From Kytococcus sedentarius DSM 20547 (lineage in GTDB: Bacteria > Actinomycetota > Actinomycetes > Actinomycetales > Dermatophilaceae), in NCBI RefSeq assembly GCF_000023925.1, contig NC_013169.1, positions 682,001-746,000 of the forward strand: a DNA stretch of 64,000 bases, written 5' to 3'. The position numbers were made by a program, and so were the translations under genes. Positions 43,012 through 51,856 of this stretch are shown here, piece after piece. The first letter of the stretch is position 1, and the number at the start of each line of letters is the position of its first letter. The notes beneath the pieces were generated by a model. The model saw only the letters and a list, made by a program, of their open reading frames with translations, did not search any database and was not told where the DNA came from.

Positions 43012-43805
43012 ACCTCGTCACCGACGGCCTGACCATCCTGCGGCGCAACCTGATCCAGCTCAAGCGCGTCCCCGACCTGATCCTCTTCACGCTGTTCCAG
43101 CCGATCATGTTCATCGTGCTCTTCGGCTACGTCTTCGGGGCGGCGATCGGTGGGGGCGACGGGGCGAACTACCGCAGCTTCCTCATCGCGGGCATCTTCG
43201 CCCAGACCATCCTGTTCGGGTCCACGATCACCGGCTCGTCGCTGGCCGAGGACATGCAGAAGGGCATCATCGACCGCTTCCGCACCCTCCCCATGGCCCC
43301 TTCGGCGGTCCTGCTGGGGCGCACCCTGGCGGACCTGATCAACAACGTCCTGGTCCTGGTCATCATGTCGGTGACCGGTCTGGTCATCGGCTGGCGGATC
43401 ACCGGCGGCTTCTGGGAGGCCGTCGCCGGGTTCGCCCTGATGCTGGGCTTCGCCTACGCCTTCTCCTGGGTGATGGCCTTCCTGGGCCTGCTGGTGCGCA
43501 CCCCGGAGGTGCTGAACAACGCGACCTTCATGGTCCTGTTCCCCCTGACCTTCATCTCCAACGCCTTCGCGCCGCCGGAGCAGTTCCCCTCGGTGCTGCG
43601 GGCGATCGCTGGGTGGAACCCGATCTCCACCCTCACCCAGTCCGTGCGAGACCTGTTCGGCAACAACATGCCGGGCCTGGAGCCGGACCGCTACACCTGG
43701 GCGTTGCAGCACCCCATCGTCTACACGCTGATCTGGCTGGTGATCCTGGTCGGGGTGTTCGCGCCGTTGGCGACCCTCCAGTACCAGCGCGCCGGCCAGC
43801 GCTGA
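43008..43805 (+). CDS. DrrB-like ABC-2 transporter permease
   Basis: ATG 43008 overlaps the ATPase stop. A 265-residue protein with six hydrophobic segments. It shows the ABC-2 signature: ILRRNLIQLKRVPDLI before helix 1, FGYVFGAAIGGGDGANYRSF between helices 1 and 2, and the DrrB-type segment NNATFMVLFPLTFISNAFAP near 180. It forms the membrane pore of an exporter with the preceding ATPase. A terminator follows. Confidence 0.93.
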   Translation: MNLVTDGLTILRRNLIQLKRVPDLILFTLFQPIMFIVLFGYVFGAAIGGGDGANYRSFLIAGIFAQTILFGSTITGSSLAEDMQKGIIDRFRTLPMAPSAVLLGRTLADLINNVLVLVIMSVTGLVIGWRITGGFWEAVAGFALMLGFAYAFSWVMAFLGLLVRTPEVLNNATFMVLFPLTFISNAFAPPEQFPSVLRAIAGWNPISTLTQSVRDLFGNNMPGLEPDRYTWALQHPIVYTLIWLVILVGVFAPLATLQYQRAGQR

Positions 43806-43825
43806 CGGCGTTCGACCCCCGCCGT

Positions 43826-43873
43826 GACGCACGTGGGCCCCGCCGGATCATCCCGGCGGGGCCCACGTGCGTC
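43826..43873. terminator. bidirectional terminator
   Basis: A 21-bp perfect stem (43826-43846 with 43853-43873), loop 6 nt, between the convergent permease gene and greA. Confidence 0.9.
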
Positions 43874-43884
43874 AATGGGGTGGC

Positions 43885-44379
43885 TCAGCCCTCGTAGGGG
43901 CGCACCTCGATAATCTTGACGTCGATCTTCTTGCCGTTGGGGGCCTCGTACCCGATGGTCTCGCCCTGGTTGCGGCCGTCGATGGCCTTGCCCAGCGGGG
44001 AGCGCTCGGAGTAGACCTCCATGTCGTCCCCGTCGGCGATCTCGCGGTTGCCGAACAGGAAGGTCTCGGTCTCGCCGAACATCTCGATGGTCACGATCAT
44101 GCCGGGCTCCACCACGCCGTCGTCGGCCGGCGGCTCCTCGCCCACCTCGGCGTTCTGGAGCAGGGTGGTGAGCTGCGCGATGCGGCCCTCCATCTTCCCC
44201 TGCTCCTCCTTGGCGGCGTGGTAGCCACCGTTCTCCTTGAGGTCGCCCTCGGAGCGGGCGTCCTCGATGCGGTGTGCGATCTCGCGGCGCCCCTCGCCCT
44301 TGAGCTGCTCGAGCTCGGCGTTCAGGCGCTCGTAGGCAGCCCGGGTCAGGTAGGTCGTCTCCTGGGTGGCGTCAGCCAT
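43885..44379 (-). CDS. greA: transcription elongation factor GreA
   Basis: ATG 44379 is supported by AAGGAG about 8 nt upstream; the in-frame GTG 44385 is too close to that site. 164 residues. The N-terminal coiled coil contains LTRAAYERLNAELEQLKGEG and the tip residues in ARSEGDLKENGGYHAAKEEQ, with the acidic Asp/Glu pair that reaches the polymerase active site. The C-terminal FKBP-like domain includes YSERSPLGKAIDGR. It rescues backtracked RNA polymerase by stimulating transcript cleavage. In mycobacteria greA also lies beside the DUF4307 gene and mca. Confidence 0.95.
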   Translation of the reverse strand: MADATQETTYLTRAAYERLNAELEQLKGEGRREIAHRIEDARSEGDLKENGGYHAAKEEQGKMEGRIAQLTTLLQNAEVGEEPPADDGVVEPGMIVTIEMFGETETFLFGNREIADGDDMEVYSERSPLGKAIDGRNQGETIGYEAPNGKKIDVKIIEVRPYEG

Positions 44380-44497
44380 GATCACTCTCCTTAGCAGAGT
44401 GGCGGTCCGTGGCCGGAGGAGTTCCGGGCCGGGACTGCGGAAAGGTCCGGCCGCCAGCTTCGCGACCGGACCTGGGTGTACGTGGGTGTGATCGAGC

Positions 44498-44503
44498 AGT
44501 CTA
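44498..44503 (-). promoter_or_regulatory. possible greA -10 element
   Basis: TAGACT on the minus strand about 119 nt before the greA start; -35 unclear. The remaining part of the 44380-44595 spacer shows no gene. Confidence 0.3.
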
Positions 44504-44595
44504 CGCGGCAGGGGTCCGGAGCGCCATCGACCCGGCGGGGGACGCCAGATCGGGTGGCCGGCGGTCCAGGGGTGGGTACGGGGCGGTGGGTGGCG

Positions 44596-44985
44596 TCAGT
44601 CCTCCGGGTACCAGCACCCGGTGACGTTCCCGACCAGCGGTCGGGAGGTGGTCTGCAGGGTGGTGCGCTCGCGCGTGGAGCCCTCCGGGTGGGCGGGCAC
44701 GGTGACCTCGCGGCTGCCGACGATCTCGTGGGTCTCGCTCTCGGCCACCAGGCGGCAGACGACCTCGCGCCCGGGCTCGCGGTGGACGTCGTAGATGACG
44801 GTCACCGAGCTGTCGGTGATGTCCTCCTGGCCGGCGTAGAACCAGTTCGGCTTGCCGGTCGTCAGGGCGAGGCCGTACCAGATCACCAGGGCGGTGGCCA
44901 GGCCCACGCCGACGATGCCGATGATCCACCAGCGGCGGCGTCGCGCTGCCTCGGATGAGCTCCCGCGGGGGGTGGTCGACGGCAT
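44596..44985 (-). CDS. DUF4307-domain membrane protein
   Basis: ATG 44985 with GGAAGGA upstream; 129 residues. A basic N-terminus (residues 1-19) precedes a single membrane helix (WWIIGIVGVGLATALVIWYG, 19-38); an extracytoplasmic beta-rich domain follows, with TVIYDVHREPGREVVCRL and a C-terminal GCWYPED, typical of DUF4307. The two Cys residues may form a disulfide outside. Function unknown. Divergent from mca, as in mycobacteria (greA, DUF4307, mca order), which supports the family call. Confidence 0.88.
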   Translation of the reverse strand: MPSTTPRGSSSEAARRRRWWIIGIVGVGLATALVIWYGLALTTGKPNWFYAGQEDITDSSVTVIYDVHREPGREVVCRLVAESETHEIVGSREVTVPAHPEGSTRERTTLQTTSRPLVGNVTGCWYPED

Positions 44986-45129
44986 CAGGGCGGTCCTTCC
45001 GATCACGTCGGTGCCCTCCCGGCCCGTGGGGCCCGGTGGGTCATGGGGGACAATGGGGGACGCACCATTGTGGTCCATCGGCCCCGCGGTCGGTGGACCT
45101 GCCCTCCTCCGTGACCAGAAAGGCGTTCC

Positions 45130-46080
45130 GTGACCGACCAGCTCCGACTGCTCGCCGTCCACGCACACCCCGACGACGAGTCCAGCAAGGGCGCCGCCAC
45201 CACGCTGCGGTACACCGCGGCCGGCCACCCGGTCACGGTCGTCTCCTGCACCGGTGGCGAGCGGGGTGACGTCCTGAACCCCCGCCTGCAGGACGACGCG
45301 CAGGTCCTGCGCAACATCGTCGAGGTACGTCGCCGGGAGATGGCGCGGGCGCAGGAGATCCTCGGCGTCGACCACGTCTGGCTGGGCTTCGTCGACTCCG
45401 GCCTTCCGGAGGGTGACCCGCTGCCCGCGCTGCCGGACGGGTGCTTCGCCCTGGAGCCCCTGGAGGTCACCACCGAGGCCCTGGTGCGCGTCATCCGCGA
45501 GGTGCGCCCGCACGTGGTGACGACCTACGACGAGAACGGTGGTTACCCCCACCCCGACCACATCATGACCCACCGGGTCACGATGGCCGCGGTCGAGGCC
45601 GCGGGCGACCCCGAGCGCTTCGAGCACGCGGGGGAGCCCTGGCGGCCGCTGAAGGTGTACTACAACTCCGGCTTCAACCCCGAACGCATCGAGGCCCTGC
45701 ACGCCGGGTGCGAGGAGGCGGGGCTGGACTCCCCGTACGCGGAGTGGATCGAACGGATGAAGGACCGCCCGCGACGGAGGCTGACCACGCGGATCGAGGC
45801 GGCTGACTTCTTCGAGGGGCGTGACGAGGCGCTCCGTGCGCACGCCACGCAGATCGACCCCGATGGCTGGTTCTTCAGCGTCCCGCTGGAGGTGCAGCGC
45901 AAGGCCTACCCGTACGAGGACTACGAGCTCGCCGTGTCCCTGGTCCCCACCGAGATCCCCGAGTCGGACCTCTTCGCGGGGATCCCGACGGATGTCGCTG
46001 CCGCCGACGAGTTGGCGCGCACGGCATCGTGGGCCCGCATGGAGTACGACGGTCGTGTCGAGGCGAAGGAGAACGCGTGA
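45130..46080 (+). CDS. mca: mycothiol S-conjugate amidase Mca
   Basis: GTG 45130 preceded by AGAAAGG; 316 residues. It cleaves mycothiol S-conjugates of toxins to a mercapturic acid and GlcN-Ins, allowing detoxification. The LmbE/PIG-L fold is evident from the zinc motif HAHPDDE at residues 11-17, SCTGGERGDVLN and the second metal segment YPHPDHIMTHR near 140. MshB is the close paralogue; the neighbours (greA, DUF4307, small membrane protein, prenyltransferase) and the length favour Mca. The presence implies that the organism makes mycothiol. Confidence 0.92.
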   Translation: MTDQLRLLAVHAHPDDESSKGAATTLRYTAAGHPVTVVSCTGGERGDVLNPRLQDDAQVLRNIVEVRRREMARAQEILGVDHVWLGFVDSGLPEGDPLPALPDGCFALEPLEVTTEALVRVIREVRPHVVTTYDENGGYPHPDHIMTHRVTMAAVEAAGDPERFEHAGEPWRPLKVYYNSGFNPERIEALHAGCEEAGLDSPYAEWIERMKDRPRRRLTTRIEAADFFEGRDEALRAHATQIDPDGWFFSVPLEVQRKAYPYEDYELAVSLVPTEIPESDLFAGIPTDVAAADELARTASWARMEYDGRVEAKENA

Positions 46081-46361
46081 TGAGGCAGTTCCTGACCGAC
46101 GGTGGGGCTGACACGAACGTTTCCATCACGGGGGGTCTGGGTGCCTTCCTCGCCATGTTCCTGCTGGCGCTCGCGGTCTGGGCGCTGGGGTGGAGCATGA
46201 CCCGCCACCTGCGACGCGTGAACTACCTGCAGCGGCAGCACGAGCAGCAGGCACGACGCCCCGCGGAGCCGGGCCGCCCGTCCACGGACGAGGCGCCGCA
46301 GGGCCCGCCCCGCCAGGACGATGGCGACGAGACGGCCCCGGTGGACCGCCCGCGTGAGTGA
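46080..46361 (+). CDS. small membrane protein downstream of mca
   Basis: ATG 46080 overlaps the last base of the mca stop; AAGGAG at about 46066-46071 fits. The 93-residue product has one helix (GAFLAMFLLALAVWALGWSM, about 18-37), then a basic and Gln-rich coil (RHLRRVNYLQRQHEQQARR) and an acidic Pro-rich tail. It occupies the place of the small membrane gene that follows mca in mycobacteria. Function unknown. Confidence 0.72.
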   Translation: MRQFLTDGGADTNVSITGGLGAFLAMFLLALAVWALGWSMTRHLRRVNYLQRQHEQQARRPAEPGRPSTDEAPQGPPRQDDGDETAPVDRPRE

Positions 46362-47142
46362 GTCGACCCGGGGCTCCGCGGGCCGCGTGCGCGGCCTGGT
46401 CTACGGCGCCTACGAGCAGCGGATCTCGCAGGACCTGGACACCGACCGCCTGCCCTGCCACGTCGGGGTGATGCTGGACGGCAACCGGCGGTGGGCGCGG
46501 GCACGCGGCTCGGACCCTGCCGCGGGCCACCGGGCGGGGGCGGAGAACATCGAGCCCTTCCTCGACTGGTGCGAGGAGCTGGGCATCGAGGTCGTGACCC
46601 TGTGGATGCTCTCGACAGACAACCTGCAGCGCCCGGCCGCCGAGCTGGAGCCGCTCCTGCGGATCATCGAGAAGGCCGTGTGCGACCTGGCCGCCACCGG
46701 CCGCTGGCGCCTCCACCTCGTGGGTGCCTTGGGGCTGCTGCCCGACGCGAGTCGGGATGTGCTCGAGGACGCGGTGCGCCAGACCGCCGAGGTCGACGGG
46801 CTGCTGGTGAACGTCGCCATCAGCTATGGGGGGCGGCAGGAGATCAGCGATGCGGTGGCTGCCCTGTTGCGCGAATGGGACGCCTGCGGGGTCAGCCTGG
46901 CCGAGGCCGCCGAGCGCATGACTCCCGAGGCGATCGGCGAGCACCTGTACACGAAGGGGCAGCCGGACCCGGACCTGGTGATCCGCACCTCCGGCGAGCA
47001 GCGCCTGAGCGGATTCCTGCTCTGGCAGAGCGAGAAGAGCGAGTACTACTTCTGTGAGGCCTACTGGCCCGATTTCCGCCGCGTGGACTTCCTGCGCGCC
47101 CTGCGGGCCTACGCGGAACGGGAACGCCGCTACGGGCGCTGA
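46354..47142 (+). CDS. cis-prenyltransferase (undecaprenyl or short-chain Z-polyprenyl diphosphate synthase)
   Basis: GTG 46354 overlaps the end of the small membrane protein gene; ATG 46321 is an in-frame alternative. 262 residues. The UppS family core is clear: HVGVMLDGNRRWAR with catalytic Asp42, TLWMLSTDNLQRP, AISYGGRQEI and DLVIRTSGEQRLSGFLLWQS, ending in the YYFCEAYWPDFRRVDFLRAL segment. It condenses isopentenyl diphosphate units into the lipid carrier for peptidoglycan precursors or its Z-farnesyl precursor. Mycobacteria carry a Z-farnesyl diphosphate synthase in this position, so that role is quite possible. Confidence 0.9.
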   Translation: MSESTRGSAGRVRGLVYGAYEQRISQDLDTDRLPCHVGVMLDGNRRWARARGSDPAAGHRAGAENIEPFLDWCEELGIEVVTLWMLSTDNLQRPAAELEPLLRIIEKAVCDLAATGRWRLHLVGALGLLPDASRDVLEDAVRQTAEVDGLLVNVAISYGGRQEISDAVAALLREWDACGVSLAEAAERMTPEAIGEHLYTKGQPDPDLVIRTSGEQRLSGFLLWQSEKSEYYFCEAYWPDFRRVDFLRALRAYAERERRYGR

Positions 47143-47170
47143 GTCGGAGCGCGGTCACCGGGGGACGGGA

Positions 47171-47192
47171 CGCGGCTGAACGGCCGGTGAAC
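47171..47192 (-). promoter_or_regulatory. PHO-box-like direct repeat upstream of phoH2
   Basis: On the minus strand, GTTCACCGGCC and GTTCAGCCGCG lie head to tail with an 11-nt period. The orientation is opposite to the gene, and the site is about 58 nt before a weak -10 candidate TAGGTT (47251-47256). Suggestive of PhoP binding but not proven. Confidence 0.4.
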
Positions 47193-47311
47193 AGCAGGAC
47201 AACCCTTGGCGCGGGGCGCGTGCACGGCCGTCCTGGGGCCGGCCAGCCCCTAGGTTCGGGGGTGTCAGCGAGTCGATCCGCGTCGTCCCCCGATGCGGGA
47301 CAGGAGGCGTC

Positions 47312-48682
47312 ATGACCGGTCACCAGCAGCTCCCCGCGCAGCGCAAGACGGAGGGGGGTGAGGTGGCCGGTGGGGTGTCTCCGGTGGGCGAGGGCTCCCC
47401 GGCCGTGACCCGCACCTACGTGGTCGACACCTCGGTGCTCCTCTCGGACCCGCGGGCCATGATGCGCTTCGCCGAGCACGACGTGGTCCTGCCGGTCGTG
47501 GTGATCTCCGAGCTGGAGGCCAAGCGCCACCACCCCGAGCTCGGCTACTTCGCACGCAGTGCCCTGCGCATCCTGGACGACCTGCGCATTCGCCACGGGC
47601 AACTCGACCAGCCCGTCCCCACCGAGGGGGGCGGCTGGTTGCACGTGGAGCTGAACCACACCGACTCGTCCTCCCTGCCGGTGGGCTTCCGACTGGGGGA
47701 CAACGACACCCGCATCCTGTCCGTGGCCCGCAACCTGGCCGATGAGGGGCAGGACGTGTGCGTCGTGTCCAAGGACCTGCCCATGCGGGTGAAGGCCTCG
47801 GCGTGCGGCCTCGAGGCCCAGGAGTACCGCAATGAGATGGCGGTCGACTCCGGGTGGACGGGCATGACCTCGCTGGACGTCGCGCCGCAGGAGATGGACG
47901 CGCTGTACGACGAGGGGCGCGTGGTGGTCGACGACGCACTGGGCCTGCCCTGCCACACCGGTGTGGTGCTGGGTTCCCCGTCGTCTTCCGGGCTGGCCAG
48001 GGTCTCCCCGGACGGGGCGCTGCGCCTGGTGCGGGGCGACCGGGACGCCTTCGGGCTGCACGGCCGCAGCGCGGAGCAGCGGGTGGCGCTCGACCTGCTG
48101 CTCGACCCCGATGTGGGGATCGTCTCCCTGGGTGGCCACGCGGGGACGGGCAAGTCCGCCCTCGCCCTGTGCGCGGGGCTGGAGGCCGTGATGGAGCGTC
48201 GACAGCAGAGCAAGGTCGTCGTCTTCCGTCCGCTGTACCCGGTGGGCGGGCAGGAGCTCGGCTACCTCCCGGGCAGCGAGAACGACAAGATGGGGCCCTG
48301 GGCGCAGGCGGTGTTCGACACCCTGGGGGCGGTGGTCTCCCGCGAGGTGGTCGAGGAGGTCGTGGAGCGCGGTCTCATCGAGGTCCTGCCGCTCACGCAC
48401 ATCCGGGGCCGGTCGCTCCACGATGCGTTCGTGATCGTGGACGAGGCCCAGTCCCTCGAGCGCAACGTCCTGCTGACCGTGCTCTCCCGCATCGGGCAGA
48501 ACAGCCGGGTGGTGCTGACCCACGACGTCGCGCAGCGCGACAACCTGCGGGTGGGGCGTCACGACGGTGTGGCCGCCGTCATCGAGACCCTCAAGGGCCG
48601 GCCGCTGTTCGCCCACGTGACCCTCACCCGTTCGGAGCGTTCGCCGATTGCCGCCCTGGTCACGGAGCTGCTGGAGCCCTGA
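47312..48682 (+). CDS. phoH2: PhoH2: PIN-domain RNase fused to PhoH ATPase
   Basis: ATG 47312 preceded by GGAGG; 456 residues. The N-terminal PIN domain shows [12 protein letters not shown] near residue 40 and [10 protein letters not shown] near 135, the acidic nuclease residues. The C-terminal PhoH ATPase has Walker [13 protein letters not shown] near 275 and Walker [10 protein letters not shown] near 375. In mycobacteria PhoH2 unwinds and cleaves RNA in an ATP-dependent manner and can act as toxin of a small upstream antitoxin. I see no antitoxin-like gene here; the 169-nt upstream spacer holds only a PHO-like repeat and a -10 candidate. Confidence 0.92.
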   Translation: MTGHQQLPAQRKTEGGEVAGGVSPVGEGSPAVTRTYVVDTSVLLSDPRAMMRFAEHDVVLPVVVISELEAKRHHPELGYFARSALRILDDLRIRHGQLDQPVPTEGGGWLHVELNHTDSSSLPVGFRLGDNDTRILSVARNLADEGQDVCVVSKDLPMRVKASACGLEAQEYRNEMAVDSGWTGMTSLDVAPQEMDALYDEGRVVVDDALGLPCHTGVVLGSPSSSGLARVSPDGALRLVRGDRDAFGLHGRSAEQRVALDLLLDPDVGIVSLGGHAGTGKSALALCAGLEAVMERRQQSKVVVFRPLYPVGGQELGYLPGSENDKMGPWAQAVFDTLGAVVSREVVEEVVERGLIEVLPLTHIRGRSLHDAFVIVDEAQSLERNVLLTVLSRIGQNSRVVLTHDVAQRDNLRVGRHDGVAAVIETLKGRPLFAHVTLTRSERSPIAALVTELLEP

Positions 48683-48706
48683 GCCGCCACGCCGACGGCG
48701 ACCTTG

Positions 48707-48737
48707 GCCGGTGTCCACCCCCAGGTGGACGCCCGGC
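48707..48737 (+). terminator. hairpin after phoH2
   Basis: GCCGG-T-GTCCACC pairs with GGTGGAC-GC-CCGGC, loop 4 nt. It lies 24 nt after the stop. A possible promoter for the next gene starts 5 nt later (TTGACC at 48742-48747 with AACAGT at 48765-48770, 17-nt spacing). Confidence 0.6.
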
Positions 48738-48888
48738 GAGTTTGACCAGCGGTAGAGGATGCGCAACAGTGTCGGGTCTGCCCCTGTGTCTGCTGTCCCG
48801 CAGGCGATGGGCAGGAGCTCCGACCCCATCGAGTGGAGCTCAGAGGTCTGGGATGTCCCTTCCCGGCCGTGATCTCCGAAGGAAGTCG

Positions 48889-50292
48889 ATGAACGTGACC
48901 CCTGAGAATGCGCCCCAGCGCGGCCTGAACGTCGTGCGCCGCCACCCGGTTGCCGGTGCAGCCGTCGCCGTGACGACCCTGGCCTCCGTGGCAGGTGTGA
49001 CGGTCTCGACGCTTCCGTCGGACCCGCAGCCGGAGAACACCGCTGCGGCCCTGAACCACGAGGTGAAGGCCGACGACCGTGAGGAGCGCGCCAGCCGTTC
49101 CGACGCACAGGCCGCGGAGCGCGCCGCCAAGAAGGCCGCCCGGGAGGCCGCCGCGGAGCGCGCCGAGAAGGCGCGCCGCGAAGCCGCGCGCAAGGCCGAG
49201 GCCCGCGCCGCAGCCGAGCGGGAGGCAGCCGAGCAGGCTGCCCAGGAGCGCGCAGAGGCGAAGAAGGCCGCCGAGCTGCGAGCGCAGCGCAAGGCCGCGG
49301 AGAAGGCCGCCGAGAAGAAGGCCGCCCAGCAGGCTGCCGCGGAGCGCGCCGCCGAGCGCGAGGCCGCTGAGCAGGCTGCCCAGGAGCGCGCCGAGCGGAA
49401 GGCTGCTGAGAAGGCTGCGCAGGAGCGGGCTGAGCGCAAGGCTGCCGCCAAGAAGGCCGCTGCCGCGAAGGCTGCTGCCGAGCGCAAGGCCGCTGAGCAG
49501 GCTGCCCAGGAGCGCGCCGAGCGGAAGGCTGCTGAGAAGGCTGCGCAGGAGCGGGCTGAGCGCAAGGCTGCCGCCAAGAAGGCCGCTGCCGCGAAGGCTG
49601 CTGCCGAGCGCAAGGCCGCTGAGCAGGCTGCCCAGGAGCGCGCTGAGCGCAAGGCTGCTGAGAAGGCTGCGCAGGAGCGCGCCGAGCGCAAGGCTGCTGA
49701 GAAGGCTGCCCAGGAGCGCGCTGCGCGCAAGGCCGCTGCCGAGAAGGCTGCCGCCGAGCGCCGCGCTGCGGAGAAGGCCGCGCAGGAGCGTGCCGAGCGC
49801 GAGGCCCAGCGCCAACGCGAGTACGCCGAGCACGAGCGCCGTGCCCGCGAGGCCGCCGAGGAGCGCAAGCGCGAGGCCGCCGAGGAGCGCAAGCGCGAGG
49901 CCGCCGAGGAGCGCAAGCGCGAGGCCGAGCGCGAGCGGGCCCGTGAGCGCGAGCGTGAGCGTGCGAAGGAGCGCCCGGCGCCGGCCCCCAAGGGTGACGC
50001 CCGGTCCATCGGGCGCGCCATGGTCGCCGCCCGCGGGTGGAGTTCTGCCGAGTTCCAGTGCCTCGACAACCTGTTCACGCGTGAGAGCCGGTGGACCTGG
50101 AACGCCACCAACCCGAGCTCCGGCGCCTACGGCATCCCGCAGGCGCTGCCCGGCCACAAGATGGCCTCGGCGGGTGCCGACTGGCGCACCAACCCGGCCA
50201 CGCAGATCGAGTGGGGCCTGGGTTACATCAGCGGCCGCTACGGCACCCCCTGCGGCGCGTGGGCCCACTCCGAGGCGCACAACTGGTACTGA
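48889..50292 (+). CDS. membrane-anchored coiled-coil protein with C-terminal transglycosylase-like domain
   Basis: ATG 48889 follows GAAGGAAG; 467 residues. An N-terminal hydrophobic stretch (AGAAVAVTTLASVAGVTVS, about 22-40) probably acts as signal-anchor. Residues 60-360 are a highly charged Ala/Lys/Glu/Arg coiled coil made of KAAEKAAQERAER repeats. The C-terminal 90 residues resemble the SLT-like or aggregation-promoting-factor domain: LDNLFTRESRWTWNATNPSS with a candidate catalytic Glu, SGAYGIPQALPGHKM, and GRYGTPCGAWAHSEAHNWY. The likely job is peptidoglycan cleavage or remodelling held away from the membrane by the coil. Coil length can vary through the DNA repeat. Confidence 0.85.
   Translation: MNVTPENAPQRGLNVVRRHPVAGAAVAVTTLASVAGVTVSTLPSDPQPENTAAALNHEVKADDREERASRSDAQAAERAAKKAAREAAAERAEKARREAARKAEARAAAEREAAEQAAQERAEAKKAAELRAQRKAAEKAAEKKAAQQAAAERAAEREAAEQAAQERAERKAAEKAAQERAERKAAAKKAAAAKAAAERKAAEQAAQERAERKAAEKAAQERAERKAAAKKAAAAKAAAERKAAEQAAQERAERKAAEKAAQERAERKAAEKAAQERAARKAAAEKAAAERRAAEKAAQERAEREAQRQREYAEHERRAREAAEERKREAAEERKREAAEERKREAERERARERERERAKERPAPAPKGDARSIGRAMVAARGWSSAEFQCLDNLFTRESRWTWNATNPSSGAYGIPQALPGHKMASAGADWRTNPATQIEWGLGYISGRYGTPCGAWAHSEAHNWY
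49363..49614 (+). repeat. perfect tandem duplication of 126 bp
   Basis: 49363-49488 and 49489-49614 appear identical; a diverged third partial copy follows. The unit encodes 42 residues of the coiled coil, so copy-number change keeps the frame and changes arm length by a whole repeat. Identity at synonymous positions points to a recent event. Confidence 0.85.
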
Positions 50293-50334
50293 GCCACCCG
50301 GTGGCCCCTCCGGGGCGCCGGCCACTGGCCGCAC

Positions 50335-50370
50335 GAGGAAGGCCCCCACCACGCGGTGGGGGCCTTCCTC
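50335..50370. terminator. bidirectional terminator
   Basis: A 16-bp perfect stem (50335-50350 with 50355-50370), loop ACGC, between the convergent wall-protein gene and fumC. The core is identical to the hairpin at 25514-25540. Confidence 0.9.
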
Positions 50371-50416
50371 GCGCCCAGGCCGGGCTCCCGGGGTCCGGAG
50401 CCACCGGGGCCGTCGA

Positions 50417-51808
50417 TCAGCGGCCGTGCGGCGTGGCCATGCCCAGCAGGTCGAGCGCCTGGTCCAGCTGCTCCTCGGTGAGGTCGCCGTTCTCCACGTG
50501 GCCGCGGTCGATGACCACCTGGCGCACGGTCTTCTTCTCGGCCAAGGACTGCTTGGCCACCTTGGAGGCCGCCTCGTAGCCGATCGCCGAGTTGAGTGCC
50601 GTCACGATGGCGGTGGAGGCGCCGGCGTACTCGGCCAGCTGCTCGGTGTTGGCCTCCAGCCCGCTCACGCACCGGTCGGCCAGCACGCGGCTCGCCCCGG
50701 CCAGCAGGTCGATCGAGTCGAGCATGTCGGTGGCCATGACCGGCAGCATCACGTTCAGCTCGAACGAGCCGGACGCGCCGCCGAAGGCGATGGTGGCGTC
50801 GTTGCCGATCACGCGGGCGCACACCATCAGCGTGGCCTCGGGCACGACGGGGTTCACCTTGCCGGGCATGATCGAGGAGCCGGGCTGCAGCTCTGGTAGG
50901 CGCAGCTCGCCCAGGCCGGCGCGGGGGCCGGAGCCCATCCACCGCAGGTCGTTGCAGATCTTGGTCAGGCTGACCGCGAGCAGGCGGGTGGCTGCCGAGA
51001 GGTGCACCACGGCGTCCTGCGTCGACTGGGCCTCGAAGTGGTCTGCTGCCTCGCGCATGTCCACTCCGACCTGGCGTGAGAGGTCGGCGATCGCCTTGCC
51101 GGCGAACTCCGGGTGGGCGTTCAGACCGGTGCCTGCCGCGGTACCGCCCAGCGGCAGCTCGGCGACGGCCTGCGCGGCCTGGGCGAGGCGCTCCCGGCCG
51201 AGCTCGATCTGGCGGGCGTAGCCCCCGAACTCCTGGCCCAGGGTCACCGGGACGGCGTCCATCAGGTGGGTGCGGCCGGCCTTGACCACCTCGGCGAACT
51301 CCGTCGCCTTGGCCTCGAGTGCCTTCTGCAGCGTCTTCAGCGCGGGCTCCAGGCGCTCGGCCACGCCCTGCACCATCGCCACCCGCATGGCGGTGGGGAA
51401 GGTGTCGTTGGAGGACTGCCCCATGTTCACGTCGTCGTTGGGGTGCACGTCGGTGCCCGCCTGGCGGGCCAGGGTGGCGATGACCTCGTTGGAGTTCATG
51501 TTCGTCGAGGTGCCCGACCCGGTCTGGAAGATGTCCACCGGGAAGTGCTCGTCGTGCTCGCCACGGGCCACGGCCTCGGCGGCGGCCACGATGGCGTCGG
51601 CCTTGGCCTGGTCCAGGTTGCCCAGCTCGGCGTTGGCGCGGGCCGCGGCGGCCTTGAGCTGGCCGAAGGCGTGGATGACGGCGCCGGGCACGGGGCGGCC
51701 GGAGATCGGGAAGTTCTCCACGGCGCGTGCGGTCGAGGCGCCGTAGAGCGCCTCGGCCGGCACCTGCATCTCACCCATGGAGTCGTGTTCAGTGCGGTAC
51801 TCAGTCAT
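50417..51808 (-). CDS. fumC: class II fumarate hydratase FumC
   Basis: ATG 51808; 463 residues, the usual class II length, iron-independent. It interconverts fumarate and malate in the TCA cycle. The catalytic signature [11 protein letters not shown] near 318 contains the active-site Ser loop; [14 protein letters not shown] near 100 and [14 protein letters not shown] near 130 are further superfamily motifs. No ribosome site, but a -10-like GATGAT 6 nt upstream. coaA lies 48 nt upstream on the same strand; both genes are also neighbours in mycobacteria. Confidence 0.96.
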   Translation of the reverse strand: MTEYRTEHDSMGEMQVPAEALYGASTARAVENFPISGRPVPGAVIHAFGQLKAAAARANAELGNLDQAKADAIVAAAEAVARGEHDEHFPVDIFQTGSGTSTNMNSNEVIATLARQAGTDVHPNDDVNMGQSSNDTFPTAMRVAMVQGVAERLEPALKTLQKALEAKATEFAEVVKAGRTHLMDAVPVTLGQEFGGYARQIELGRERLAQAAQAVAELPLGGTAAGTGLNAHPEFAGKAIADLSRQVGVDMREAADHFEAQSTQDAVVHLSAATRLLAVSLTKICNDLRWMGSGPRAGLGELRLPELQPGSSIMPGKVNPVVPEATLMVCARVIGNDATIAFGGASGSFELNVMLPVMATDMLDSIDLLAGASRVLADRCVSGLEANTEQLAEYAGASTAIVTALNSAIGYEAASKVAKQSLAEKKTVRQVVIDRGHVENGDLTEEQLDQALDLLGMATPHGR

Positions 51809-51814
51809 GTCCCC

Positions 51815-51820
51815 ATCATC
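51815..51820 (-). promoter_or_regulatory. -10 element of a probable leaderless fumC transcript
   Basis: GATGAT on the minus strand, 6 nt before ATG 51808. Confidence 0.5.
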
Positions 51821-51856
51821 GCAGGACGATGGGGTGGGCCCGGCCCCTGGCGCCGT

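Noticed and set aside
47143-47311. Small antitoxin gene before phoH2
   Set aside because: No open frame with a start, ribosome site and coding bias was found in the spacer.
48683-48888. c-di-AMP (ydaO-type) riboswitch before the wall protein
   Set aside because: Such elements precede wall hydrolases in Actinobacteria, but I could not find the conserved core; only a hairpin and a possible promoter are visible.
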